From Cylicocyclus nassatus (taxonomy: Eukaryota > Nematoda > Chromadorea > Rhabditida > Strongylidae): a stretch of 64,000 bases of DNA. The translations under genes were made by a program, and so were the position numbers. The stretch covers positions 43,590,833-43,654,832 of the forward strand of contig CATQJL010000112.1 of assembly GCA_958299035.1 (NCBI GenBank). Reading direction: 5' to 3'. Positions within the stretch are counted from its first letter, which is position 1, and the number at the start of each line of letters is the position of its first letter. Under the pieces are notes generated by a model, which made no database searches, was not told the DNA's origin, and worked only from the letters and a program-made list of their open reading frames with translations. Shown one piece after another: positions 24,160 to 36,789 of the stretch.

Positions 24160-25244
24160 TAGGAGAAGAATTTTGGAATAAATTTTAAAAAGAAACTCAA
24201 GAATTTTGGTTCTTATGGACCAATCCGATATGAAAGAAAACATATGACTGGAATACTTAAATACAAGTCTCCGATCGGATGAGTTATTTGAATTTCTTCA
24301 AAAATTTGCATATCCTAGACACTTGACCTTGCCTAAAACTTCATTGAGTTAGCTTCAGTCTAGCGAAAATAGTTAAAATTCAGGATTTCGATTCAAACAC
24401 ACTTTGAACGCATGCAGTTGCTTCTGTTGCGCCAACTATATAGAATTAGGTAGAATTTTGTTCAAGCGGGAATAAGACACTCCTCTCTAATTTCAATCTC
24501 ATAATCATTTGATAATTTTTTTTACGGGCGATAAGCTGTAACCCATCTATCTTGAGTATTGCATGGTTATCTCGCTAGTAATGGGATATCGTGAAGCTTA
24601 ATGTGTTAATGATATATGACAGAATTAAGAGGGTATTTTATGGCTATAGAAGTTGATGACTATGGGGGCAGATGATGGGATTAGATATTTTGCAGGAGAT
24701 AGATCAGCGGAGGTTTTTCTGAGATTTGAGTGAAACCAGAAGCTAAATGAGTGTAATTTTAATGCTGATTCCTAGAACACAGATTTGCAGCCTGAGAGTA
24801 TTCTAAAAAAACCCATAAACATTATGTGTCGCAGAAAATTTGACGTAAATTTTCTTTGCCTAGTATTTTATTATTTTGTTCGCATTGTGATTTGTACTAC
24901 TTAGCATGAACTATATTTATCAACTGAATTTTGCAAGAAATCGCATGATTATTTCATCTGATTTTATTTGTTTGTGCCGGGAAGAGTTGGTAAACGTAAT
25001 TTTTTTTTACAAAGAAGGCTACTATCCTGACACAAAGAACAGCTATCTCCAAGAAATCAAGCTGATGTATTTTGCGGCCAAAATTTTGTAAGAATATAGG
25101 TAGATTATGCATATCCTTTCGAGATTCTGTTCAGATTCTCACGGAGACGATAACTAATTATAAGGTTGATGATTCTCACAAAGTCGCAAATGGACAAGTT
25201 GATTATGAAATGGCATTTTCCCTAGGACTGAGGAAAAAGCTTAC

Positions 25245-28200
25245 CAGGGACTTCCAGGCTGAATCCGTCGATGACGAAGTGCTCGATGCATGGCTGAAAT
25301 TGATGTAACGAGGTTTCAGTTTCCACAGCAACTTCTGCGACGAGTACTTCCATCCGTCCGAATGACTGCAAAGCGCTCTTTTTACTGCGGGTAATTCAGA
25401 CATTTTGGGTTGAGTAAAAGTTTACCTGCTAGCGCTTAGCGGCACCGAAGGCGATACCGGTGCGGTCATCGCCTGCGGCAAAGCGTCATCGAGAAGATCG
25501 TGCGAATCGTCGAAGCCCGATGATTCGCGTGAGTCACGAAGTCGTCCCTGGAATTTAGTGATTTAGAAGTTGCAAAGCGGCAATCATATCAGGTGTAATT
25601 TAGTCGTATTTGGAAATAGCTAAAAGCGAGAAAAAATGTTTCAAATTTGCTTATCCGAATACACAAAATATTTCATTCCTTTTTCTTTTTTCCGCTTGTA
25701 TGGTTAGCTTTTTGCGCTTGCATGAAGCTCAAAACCGTCCCATGGTTAACCGAATTATCCAGAGCGTTTGAATACATTCTAGAGAGACCAATTGCGCATC
25801 AGCCTACAGAGATGGCAATATTTTAGGATGTGCCCGTTCACATGACTTAACACTCATACCGTTCGAGTACCGTACACCAACAGTGTGCCGATCACAAGAG
25901 ACAAGTCTAATAAGAACCCTTTATAGTTTCCAATGTTTACAATAATCACTGAAATTACATTTGAGTAGAACTTATTGCTAAATGGTAGAAAAAAAAACAA
26001 GAAAATTGACATCAATGCGATAAAAAAGCATTCTTTTCGAATAATCTTGAATACTCAGCAGACTCTACAAGTCTCTTTTTTGAATGTATCTAATTCTCTT
26101 TACAAACGAGATAAAACATAGGTCTCAGCAGATGCCTAGCGACTAATGAACAGAAGAATTTATTGCGCCATTTTGCTAGTAGAATACATTGAAAGCAAAG
26201 TTTGTACCGATTGAACTCAAAAACCACAAATGGCAAGGATTAGCTGATAGTAAAGGTAATCTTCCTATGATTCAAGAGCGCAAATTAACTGACAAAGCTG
26301 AACACCTAATAATGGCAAGAATTGCTATAAGAAGATTGCACTCGTTGAGATGCATGTAAAAATTGACATTTTATGGGTGAAGAGAATGATTAGGTGAAAA
26401 TGTGAATTTGAGAATAAAGAGCATTGACAATGTTTTGCTTTGATAAGTCGTAAAAGAAGGGAATTCAAGTTTGCTCCAAAAACGAACAACAGTTTTTGTA
26501 AAGCAAGATTTTCTCTTTTCAATGGTATAGGTACTTTGCCCTAAACCGACCGCTTCATCGAAAAACGGCGACAAAAATAAAAAGTCGACGGACTTATGAA
26601 ACGACCTAATATAAGCTGCGAAAAGCTTCAATGATTTTGTTAGGGGTTAGATACTTAAGCTTAGATTCTTACAAGTGATGATGCGAATCTAAAATAACCA
26701 AAAAATGGATCAGAAAAGTAGGAAAAAGACATACAGAAATATCGCGTCCGTGGGTGATTTATTCAAGACTGAGAGTTAGTTTGAAAAAAAAATTCACATT
26801 CTGTATCATGCATTAGTTAGGTAAGGCCTCGCGGACATGCCCCACAAATCACGCATCTCCCTCCACATGTCGCAACTTGTACCAGTTGCCGGCGCGAATG
26901 AAGCTTATCAACATGTCTTCAGTGCCATAACCTTCAGGGATAGTTCATACCTCGCGCGATTTGGGTTGCAAAGTTATTGATAATACTCCTTAAGCGCACT
27001 CTGTGTAGGCAAGATCTGGCATACACGCATAATTTTACAAAAGCTATATGCCCTAAGCACTTGAGTTACGCGGGCGGTGGATTGGCAGACTTTTGGAAAA
27101 TTGCCAAATCGCATGGCGACAGCGATTGGGAGGAATCGTTCGTGTTGTAGCGTAGGCCCGTAGGCCGTGGACTTCCCTGCACAGATCTCTTAAAAAAAAA
27201 TCAATGGTGCAGATCCATCGGCTTTTGTAACTTATTTGAAACAGCCTATTCTACTTGAGAGCGGGATTACTACAGTTACACAATAGTATTGTGATAACCA
27301 AAAAATTTTTCTAATTTTAAAATTTTGTTGGTAATAGCGGGAATCACACTTTTGAAAGAACATGACGTTTGCTGCCGTTAGGGACAAGAAATGGAGCTGA
27401 GTTTGGATGAGAATGATTCAAAATAAAAAGAAGGATTTTTTAGAAACAGAAAGAGCTCAATAGAAACAATTGCCATAGCATACTTGATAATGAGCAAATT
27501 CATTCAAGGAAAAGAATCTGTAAAAAGTTCTCATTTTAGCTATAAAATGTTTCTGGAGATGATGCTTGCTTATGAGCGTTTCAGATGCCACATTCACAGT
27601 GATAAAATAAATAAATGAACCCTAAGCAATAGTTCGCGGCCCATGCACTCGAGTTCGGTGTTTATAACTATTACCAACATCAGCCGATTAAACAGAGGCT
27701 ACGGAAGCTTAAAAGGTGAGCGCTGCATTTTCACTGCGATGAATTTTCTGGAAGCAGTAGTAGAGCTCTGCTAGATTACCTGCCCAAAAGGGATTACCGT
27801 ATGCACCCGAGAGTGCATCCTTAGCAACAATCAATGAAAGAGAAAAATGCGCTTGGATGAGCCTGGAGAGCGCATTCATCGAGATGAAAAAGTAGCGAAA
27901 AGCGTCGGAAATCCATTGGCCCTTACTTTGATAAATAGCTTGGCGGAAATCGCCATCAGCTGGTAGACGGAGGATCTCCTGGATGTCAATCCAACATATC
28001 AACGACGTGGACGGGGCTGGCTAGGACGGGGCTGACGGGGTTGTTTGGGCGAAGCGGAGCCGAGCCGAGTCCGAATCACTTCACCTGCTCGGCGCTGCCG
28101 CTGGCAGTAATCGAGTATTCGCGCTATTCGTTTTATGTAATGACGGGAACAATGCATTCGCACTCAGCGACACCACACCTACTGTTCCCGATGAGCCCAG

Positions 28201-28256
28201 ACGGGGATTAGAAGCTGCAGGCAAATCCCCGGGTGCAGAAACTTCCATATGAGTGT
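25245..28256 (-). CDS. Four 5' exons, probably the N-terminus of the RhoGAP gene
   Basis: In translation order: 28085-28256 (ATG at 28248-28246), 27927-27978, 25426-25547, 25245-25384. Donors and acceptors are good (e.g. AGCAG/gtgaag, ATCAAA/gtaagg, CCTG/gtaagc) and phases agree at each junction, giving about 159 residues. The peptide is Ser/Ala/Pro-rich (MEVSAPGDLPAASN), then acidic-Ser (SSGFDDSHDLLDDALP), ending with an ordered-looking stretch (FGRMEVLVAEVAVETE...CIEHFVIDGF). It leaves in phase 1 while the next known RhoGAP exon enters in phase 0, so one or more exons are missing or this is a separate gene. CTCAG directly before the first exon (28257-28261) could be a cis or spliced-leader acceptor. 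An upstream frame at 28298-28510 could be an earlier exon. Confidence 0.65.
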
Positions 28257-28531
28257 CTGAGCCGGAAAGTGGCAACGGCAGGAGATTACAAAAAATTTTA
28301 AGCGAAGGGAACACTTCTCACACAGTGCAAAGATAATGTAAAATCTTTCTGGTCAGTGTACTTCAGGATAGGTTTTCTGTCGGAATCACACCAATCGTTG
28401 GAAGGACAGACTTTTGGCGCGGCTAAAAAATTTTGGGAGGGAGGGATGGAGGGAAGCGCACGACTCCTTTTTGTGGGATTCAGAATTGGAAGTCTGCGAA
28501 AATTAGCCATACAAGCATCTCACTCTTGCCT

Positions 28532-28544
28532 CCCCCCCCCCCCC
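28532..28544. repeat. Poly-C tract
   Basis: An uninterrupted run of about 13 C bases, just upstream of the 5'-most RhoGAP exon. Similar long G/C homopolymers recur at about 44432, 45386 and 49006. Confidence 0.9.
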
Positions 28545-28619
28545 TACCCCTCCGCTTGCAAATAAATTATTCAAATTCAACAAAAGTCACGGAGCTAACC
28601 AACAATTGAATTATAATAA

Positions 28620-31600
28620 TTTGATTATTTATTTTGAAGTGCATTCCTTGCATTGTGACCCAAGTAAAACACTTTCAAAGTTGTTTAGAGTTCTGCTATC
28701 CCTCCCTCTTTTAGTTTGGTCAAGATATTTGCATGAGATGGTGTTTACGGAAGGTTTTGCATTTTGAGGACGATTAAAAGAAAAAATTTGATTCCAATTT
28801 TCAATCCAAATCACGGTGTCACAGACGAAATGAGAAGGATGTAGCGCATGGACAGACAAACGGGGCAAAGAAGCATGCTTTGCAATCCGGTGAGTACAAA
28901 CTTCAGCGGATAGGAAAGCGACAGGAACAGGAGAGAGTTGCTTTTGAGATTTATAAGCCATCCATGGCATAAAAATTGGGAGGGAAATGAATTGTCAAAA
29001 CTGTAAATTTTCGAAGCAAAAGTCGTGAACAGTTCTTTGGATAGTTTGGCCTATTTTATCCAGCCTACATTTTCCCATCATCGTTGTCCATCCTTGAAGC
29101 AGCAATCAAGCGTCATTTTCCATATATTCCCAATCTATGCTGACGCTCATATCTAAGCTACAATCTCTCCATTATTTCGGCTCATTAAGTGTCAGCCAGG
29201 AGAAAATGTTGGCTACATATGGCTATTAGGAAATTCTGCTCAGTGATGTGGTAGGCGTAGTTTTTACCGAGGTAAGAGGCGGTTCTTTTGAAAAGCCATT
29301 AATGTTCTTAGCCAACGACCCATTAATGGAGGGTGGAGATTAGCACAAAGTTCGGTTACTGTAATTCAAATGGTAACTAGAGTTTTTCGTTATGAAAGAA
29401 TGCCACTGCGAAATAGAAATAAAGAATGATTAAAAATATGATAATATGTAATAAAAAATCAGCAGAATAAATCAGAAAAAAACTGAGAAAACTCAAAAAA
29501 ACTTTTTTAGCGTGAAACATTATCAACTCCTACACAACAGAATCACTGAAAAATTTAGCACGATTCCCATTCAAATCGAACAAGGTCAGATTTTGAACAG
29601 TATTCTTTTACAATGTATTTTTTTACCTCTAGGAGATTCAATAAAAATTCTTAGCTTTCCAAAAGCTTCCTAAAAATGAAGCAAAACACTCCTTCTCTAT
29701 ATTACTTTTTCTCCGAACATGCTCTCCTTTTCGGAATTACTCTGACTTCCTTGTATGCAACGATAAATCACTATGAAAGTGAAATTTATCCTTTGGGAAC
29801 ATTCCCATGCAAGAAAACTAAGACGATGCTGGCGGATGGGAACAACCTAATTTGCTTCTGCATACATACCCTCCGAAGAAAATCTCTAGGCTGGCTTGAT
29901 GAGATACATATGGCTTGTACAAGGGGTAATAAATGGAAAGCCAATAACCCCCTTATGACATATAGCCTAACAAGCCGTCTGATTGACAGGCGCAGAGGGC
30001 GAAATGGAACGAGCAGATTGACTAAGAACAATGAGAATAACAGCTACGGATGTCAGACCGGAAATGAAACGTTTATACTAATTTTGCGAGATTTGGATAT
30101 GAGGGGGAAGGGGAGCAGAAGGAAGGATGTAACAGAACTCTAGGAAATGAAAATCGTTCAATGCACGAGCACTCATTTTTTCATGCTCCTCTGGTCCAAC
30201 AAGGTCGTAATAATCCTTGTTTTTCCTCGAAGCTTTTTGAAGTTCTTCTTGTTAAAAAAATGCGTTTAGCCACTTTTGCGTGGGAAAAAGGTTTCTTGAC
30301 TTTTTTACCAATTCTTTTGCAAATGTAGCTAAATTCACGAAGCTGAAGACGCAGTAATTGTTCGAAAGTTCAATGGTGATTCAACCGTATCCTTTGAACA
30401 GAGTTGAATTCTTTGAAACGAACTGGGTATGCATATTAGATTTCAACAGCAAAAAACCAACCATAAACCATAACCTAGATGGATCAAACTGACTTGCTAT
30501 ATTCTTTTTTGGATGGAAAAAAATCATACAATTGGGCGTCCAATATGATTAATTAAGCGAAAGTATAGAAAACTCTTTTGCTGTTGAAAACGAAATGCCA
30601 AATGATGCTAAATGTATTTGATAAAAACTTATGACATTTGATTTGAAAAACAAGTGGCTGCTACATCATTTGATCTCACTTCAGAATGGAATGAATTGAG
30701 TCACCTTATTTAATACATGAAAATATTCTCAAGATTAGGGAAATAAGTTGATGTGACTGTACTCAAGTTGAGAAGAATAAACGGGGAAATCTTATGGGAG
30801 AATTTCTCTTGCACTTCCAGTTTTTCAGCAATTATATAAAAAATGAAAACATTGAAATGTGACATAAGGTCTTGTTTTGAGCTAAAGGACTTTAAGAAAT
30901 TCGACTTGTTCTAGTTTCCTGATATTCGATTTAATGGAAATTCTGGAAGGATTCAATTTGATCTACAGTTTCATAAAAAACGGAGTGGATGGATTGCGAT
31001 TGTTTGTGCCTGGCTAAAAGGCTATTTCTCGAATACAACGAATTTGTTTACTCTTTCTGGCACCAAGCATCACATACAATAAAAAGCTAAATTCTATAGA
31101 ATAGGAAAAGCAATCGATGACGTCACTTATCTGCTTATTGTAGTTAAAGCTCTGGCCTTTTGCCCCTCCCTTCTCACTGGGGTCTAGATCGATCCGCTTC
31201 GTTGAGTAATTAACTCAGCTAGGAGAATTTCAGCTGTTTTCTCTCAGCTTGGAGAAATGGCTCTAGAACTATCGAAGAGGCTGAGAGGTGGATTACGCAA
31301 AACTAAGAAGATAACAGCATATCTGTGAATTCTCCTATTCGCCCACCCACTGATCCCGTAAAGAGCAATTCAATTATCCTGCAAAGTTCTCTATTGTTCT
31401 GAGCAACGCTTTCTTTGAGATAATGTCAGTCACTTTGCAGAAAAAATGCTGATTTTCTTAAAGTGAATGTCTTGCAGAAGCACAGATTCATTTAGATTTG
31501 AATTCAATTTCAGTCCTATTTAAGAACAAAAGAAATTCAAACAATTTTGACATGAACTTAAACGAAGAGCACCAGCTCTTAGGAGTTGAATACTAATGAC

Positions 31601-32286
31601 ATAATGGTGCTAAACATCGCCTTTCTTGGCGAAGGAATTTTTTGGGAGTGTTGAAACCTGCATAATTATTTGCGACCTATATGAACAGCGAAAAGAAAAT
31701 TATTGCTTTTCATAACGAGCATGAGAAGAATGGAGCTGGAGGTTCATTTAATGCTTGCTTGATGAAGATGACGAAATTCTTATCGCAATATTGTATTCGT
31801 AAAGTTGAATAATATGAGACCTGCTTTGGACCTCTATTTTCAAATTTTTAAAAGTCTCACTGCACAGCACGCTACCGTAACCCCCGTCCGCTCTAGATTC
31901 CATAGCGTGTTGGCGCGGAATTATTGTTATAGCATACTGTATGGGGGGTCAGAGCCTCACCAGCATTTTTCATATTCTTCGCCTGCACTGTGGTCCCGCT
32001 TATTGCAAAACGGGGAAAGGAGGGGGAGCGGAGGGAAGAGGGGGGAGCATAAATCAGAAAAACCCGCTTCTGATAATTTTATATGCAGCGGCGAAAATAA
32101 AACCTATTCTTTATTTTTTTTCTTAACTCCTGAACTATGGAAATTAGTATTTTCATCGCCTCCGGGAAGGCCTCGTCTATACATAAAACTGTTTCATACT
32201 AAAGAAGAATGGAGGGAAAATGAGAAGAAATAAAACTCGAACATTCAAATTGGGAAATCACCCAAAAATAACAGCGTAGCGACATA
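28620..32286. other. Long AT-rich stretch without a recognised gene
   Basis: No supported exon. Two long + strand open frames (29676-30143, 155 codons; 31805-32233, 142 codons) have no recognisable domain, no coherent splice partners and low-complexity patches, so I do not call them. TGACGTCA, a CRE-type site, occurs at about 31118 in a GC-raised patch (31110-31200). Confidence 0.35.
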
Positions 32287-33311
32287 TTAGGTTGTCCCGA
32301 AAGTTTTGTCCGTTTTTTCAACCTATCATAAAAACGCGTGGAACGAAGATAGGGAAACGCTCTAAGCACTATCCGACGCAACTTTTCCTTCTCTTCCTAA
32401 CTGTCATGCTTCCATGCCGATTAATTTTTTGTTTACTGAGATAAACGCCGAAATTTCGCACCCATGGTTTTTACTATGTCCAAGTTTGGCAATTTTTTAC
32501 AATCTTTACTTTTGACTTTCGGAAAAGCTTTGGCAACAGTTAGATAGAGCAAACAAAGGGCAATATAATGCAATTTTGCGGCATCTATAGCCAGCCTTGA
32601 AAATTTTTTAGAATTATTTTTCTGATGCTATCAAATTACACTTTTGGTGATGCCAAAAGCCCATCATGAAACGGCGCACAACTAAGGTGTTATTCGATGC
32701 AGCTTTTTCTCCTCTTTCCAGTGAGTATATTTTCTCTCCAATTTGCGGGGTCTTTAGCGATAAAATTTTCATAATTCTTGGATTTGACCCCACCCCAGCG
32801 TGTATGTACACGTAAATTGCAAAATCTTATATTTCGAGGCGGTAAACGCTCATTTGCTTCGTAAAAAGAGTGAATAACGTAATCGGTTTCTGGAAGCTTC
32901 AAAATCCGATGATTTGTTAGTGTTCGAGGCGTTTCTGTATTTTAGAACTTCGCAAAAGTGAAGACTTTTGAAAAAATTATCTTTAAAAATATTGAAAAGC
33001 CAGTTAGATATGACAAATAATTGCATTGCATTGCCCTTTGCTTACTCTATCTGAGGGCAATCGAAGGTCTTCCAAAAGTTGAAAATGAAGACTGTAAAAC
33101 AAAAATCGCCAAACTTGGACAAAGTAAAGACCATGGGTTCGAAATCTCGGCGTTTATCTCAGTAAGCAAAAGAGTAATCGGCATGTGGCCTTGACAGTTA
33201 GAAAGAGGAGGAAAAGATGCGTCGGGTAGTGCTTAGAGCGTTTCCATGTCTTTGTTCCACGTATTTTTATGATCGGTTGAAAAAACGGACAAAACTTTTG
33301 GGACAGCCTAA
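32287..33311. mobile_element. Mariner-type fold-back element, copy A
   Basis: The left end is TTAGGTTGTCCCGAAAGT (32287). The right end is the inverse with minor changes (33311), flanked by TA on both sides. The arms of about 290 bp are reverse complements. The ~430-bp centre is shared, in the opposite orientation, with the element at 54410-55426. No transposase motifs are found in the centre. Confidence 0.85.
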
Positions 33312-35551
33312 TAGTTCAGGTTTTTGAATTACTGTGAAAACTCTTTAGACTATTTATGTGAAGAGGTGGGAGGGATCACTGTGGATAATCGGATGGTTTA
33401 TGGCGCCCCAACTTCTTAAAACACACACATGGAAAACATTCTTGACCATTTTCTAGGATAGCACCAGCCTATATTGATATTAGAGAATTTAAGAACTGAA
33501 GATCAAAAATTTGGAAGTTGAAAAGATTCATTTCCAAATATGCTAGGAGCTGCTGAAGATAACCTCTATCACTTTTATAACTTCCAGCTAGATTTTCTGT
33601 GAAAACTTCTACAGCGCTGAAAATAAGGCAAGTCCACTGTAGCTGTTCATTTTACAAAAAAGGGAACAACAAAACGGATGTGAAGGATGTAGCAAACCGT
33701 AAGCGATTTCAAATAGAACTGATTATCTTAATTTTGTTGCGCTGACGGCTGAGCTGGCCCGCTTGAGAGGAAAAAACAGGACGAGAAGTGGTTTGCTGGA
33801 AGCGCTTTGCTTTCGCCCACACAAGGAGTACTGAATTTGCATGGAAGACTCTAAACAGGGCTTTACTCTCTGGCTTCTTTGCAGCGCAAAACGCCCTAGA
33901 AGCCAAAGAATTCGCGATGAACAAAAGGAGGAAGCACTGCATAGTTCCCTTCCTTGTCGTGAATTATGATGACCTTATGAAAAACTGAGAGATCATTGCT
34001 TTAGAACTACACAGAGGGACAAAACATTTTTTTTTGATTCAGATTAAAAAAACCAAAAAAAGCATCCAGCAAATTCAACATAAACATACAGCCACTTTAT
34101 TCAAATTCTTCAAAAATTCAATAACATTTTTGGCTGCGAAGTCCAAGACGGTCTCAACCATTACAAATAATCCTTATTTTGAAGAAAGCATGCAAGAGAT
34201 TGTAAACACACAGACAGGGAGTTGAATAGTCCCTTGAAGGAGACTTTTGTTGAGATAAGGTGAGTTAAAAGAACCAGAGAGCTCTACTGCAAAAAAATAG
34301 CTCAGCTAAATTCCGAAAAATCTGAAATTTGTACATCTAGATATTAGATATAAAAACTATTATACTTCCTAACTTGTTTACTTTTATCGGATTATGTCGT
34401 TAAGGCGAGTTCTATAGGTTTTGTCTTCAACGAACAAACGACAAAAACTTGAGAAGATTCTTCAACTTTGAGTTTCTACATACAAATTGTGCCAAGCCAG
34501 TTTACATTCCTTCAATTCCAAAAGGAGTGTTGAAGCCTTGGATTCTAGTTTACAATTTAAGGTCCTGTCTTCTAAGAATGATCTAATGAAATGTTGTAGG
34601 AATTTAGTAGCTTTGAGACTTAGTATACTTTTAGAAAATTCCTGGATTGGAAACCATGTACAACTTTAATTCAGTCACGCTAATTTCTACCAAAATCATG
34701 TGTAGCCGGTAAGGTAACGAAGCTACTAGAACATGAAGTACCAAATTCACTAAAGCTCTTACAAGACAAATGGACAAGCATGCAAAAAAAATCTGCGCGC
34801 ATTCTGGCCTTTGTCTAGCTAAATGGAAAATTATACACTAGAACGCATGCTGGACGCTCTGAATGTCTCTGATGGATAGGTGGAATTTTAGGCCTTTTCA
34901 TGCAAGAAGGCCAAAAAATATTCTGGGCAACTGAGATGAAATTTGAGGGGTAAATCTGTAAGAAAAAAAAACGAGATAAAACTGAAGTTCAGTTTGAAAA
35001 TGAAGACAAAATGCTTGATCTATGAAGTTGCTGAGTATACAAAACAATTTTTTCAAGCTTCTATCATCCCCCTCATCCTTAATAGATTTTTTGTAACAAG
35101 GCTTAACTTACTAAATAAATTGTGAAACAATATTGTTTTATCTTGATCGAACCAGAACAAAAAAGTAGTGAGTTTTCAATCACTTTTCACACTTTTCACA
35201 CGAGGGTAAGGAACTAGGATAACAAAAATCCACTTATTGTTAGAATTAGAAATTTCTTCGAGGCGCTTGTAAAAACAGCAGTAACAAAAATTTCATGCTT
35301 GACTGAAAATAAATGGGAACAGCAAAACGGCAGCATGAAGCGTAATAGCTAATGGCTGTTGTCTAATACTTCCTCCTGACAATTGTTTTTCAGAAAATGG
35401 GATATGGTTAGATTGCTAGGCGACGCGCCCATATATTTCATTCACTGCTTAAACGGATAACGCCACTATTTTTCACGGGTTGTTTTTGAAGATTTTTCTT
35501 TGCGGAATCGCAAACAATTGTGCGTTATTTGCTGGAATTTTTCTGTTTCAG
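33312..35551. other. AT-rich region, one GC-raised island
   Basis: No gene is called. At 33700-33970 a GC-raised patch is open in several frames; one + frame reads LTAELARLRGKNRTRSGLLE then meets a TGA and continues open for 59 codons. This could be a relic coding sequence, but no splice structure supports it. The remainder shows no recognisable exon or repeat. Confidence 0.35.
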
Positions 35552-36781
35552 AGTCGATACAAAAACGTCACCTTAAGCCTTCACTTGCTCGAAATTTACC
35601 GTTTGACGGGGAGAGGAACGAACACCTCAATTAGGCACTGCCTCCTGGGTCTGTTGGTCCTTTCGTCCTACTGTTGTGCGTCGTGCTGGGACGAGTAGTC
35701 CGCTGAGGCGATGCGCATCTGAAGTGTTCGTTCCTCCACCCCCGTTTGACCGTATTTCAAACCGTATTCCAGCACCGTCTACATGTAAGTGCTCCGGTGC
35801 CTTTAGCGTTTCAGAGATGAGGGGTGAAAAATATCAAAAAAAATTCAAAGGCTTTCCAAAATTCTTCTTTTTACTTGCATCCTCTGGAAAGCAATACAGG
35901 AAGCTTAAAGATATTTTTCAAATTTCCTTAATGACGTCTTCTTTGTTGGGATCTCGATGATTGCAGAGGTGGCGCATTTGTATCGACATTTTAACGACTC
36001 AGATACGTTTGTATCATCCTCCCATATCAACTCTATAGAATATTTTCTGTGTCTACACTTTATCCGATCTCTCGCTTCACTTGAAAGAATGCCAACTCAT
36101 TTACAAAAATGGGATCAAAACAGACTTTTAACAACCATGAATGCGACGGTACCGATATTTCAACCCTGCACACACGTCGTAATTATGGGGCGTTCAAGAT
36201 TTCCAAAAACTACAACAAAAAGCGTAACAGTTACCCGCTGAGCTAATAAATGTTAGGTTTTCACACCTCTTTTTCAAAGCTTTGGTTCAAGGCAAAGTTT
36301 TATGCCTCAAAAAGCTATGCACATCTTCTGAAAACACTCTTTTACTAATTTCTTAGGCATAGTTTCGCTTCGAGAGGAGCGGGTTCATCTCGGAATTACG
36401 TGCTTTCGAAATTAAGGGACTAAGTCCTGCAATTATTTAATTTTATGCTCTTTGTTCTAAACCAACCGCAGAAAGTAAAAATTTTTTTGCAAGTTGGGGC
36501 AAGGTTTGTATGTGTTGGTGTTCTGTGCTACAAAATGCACATCGAAGCAAATTTCTTAAAACTTTCCAGACCGAGAAATTTCACTTCAAACCCAAACAAC
36601 CGGTGCTGTTATGTGGCGTATGGAACGTCTAGGTGCAAGCGTTTGCAGAGCTTTCGTCATTTCAGAAAGAATAGACGTAGACCATTTGAAGCAAGAGAAC
36701 CCGGAAGCTGTTATTCTCCTTGGCGGCGAGGAAAACCAAAAAACAGCAAAAAGGCACTTTTTCAGAGCAATAGAAGAATGA
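35552..36781 (+). pseudogene. Two-exon gene fragment with a stop and a frameshift
   Basis: Exon 1 (35552-35784) has a strong acceptor (tgtttcag) and donor (ACAT/gtaagt). Its reading begins SIQKRHLKPSLARNLPFDGE, hits TAG at 35632-35634, reads on as ALPPGSVGPF, then needs a one-base shift near 35664 to continue as RPTVVRRAGTSSPLRRCASE and VPPPPFDRISNRIPAPST. Exon 2 (36570-36781) joins in phase and is clean for 70 codons, reading GAVMWRMERLGASVCRAF, then NPEAVILLGGEENQKT, and ending in TGA. I recognise no family. Because exon 2 and the splice sites look intact, this is either a recently disabled gene or a real gene with two sequence errors in exon 1. Earlier exons are not identified. Confidence 0.5.
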
Positions 36782-36789
36782 GTGAATAC

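Noticed and set aside
25072..25308. + strand 78-codon open frame opposite the 25245-25384 exon
   Set aside because: The minus-strand exon has proper splice sites and phase agreement with three neighbours; the + frame has none.
28298..28510. 70-codon minus frame as the true first exon of the RhoGAP gene
   Set aside because: A phase-compatible donor would have to be the weak CACT/gtgtga, and it passes through low-complexity sequence; left as an alternative only.
29676..30143. 155-codon + open frame
   Set aside because: No domain, no conserved-looking blocks and no splice context. Open frames of this size can occur by chance in 64 kb.
31805..32233. 142-codon + open frame next to a mariner fold-back
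   Set aside because: Low-complexity G/A-rich and T-rich segments, no recognised motif, no splice sites.
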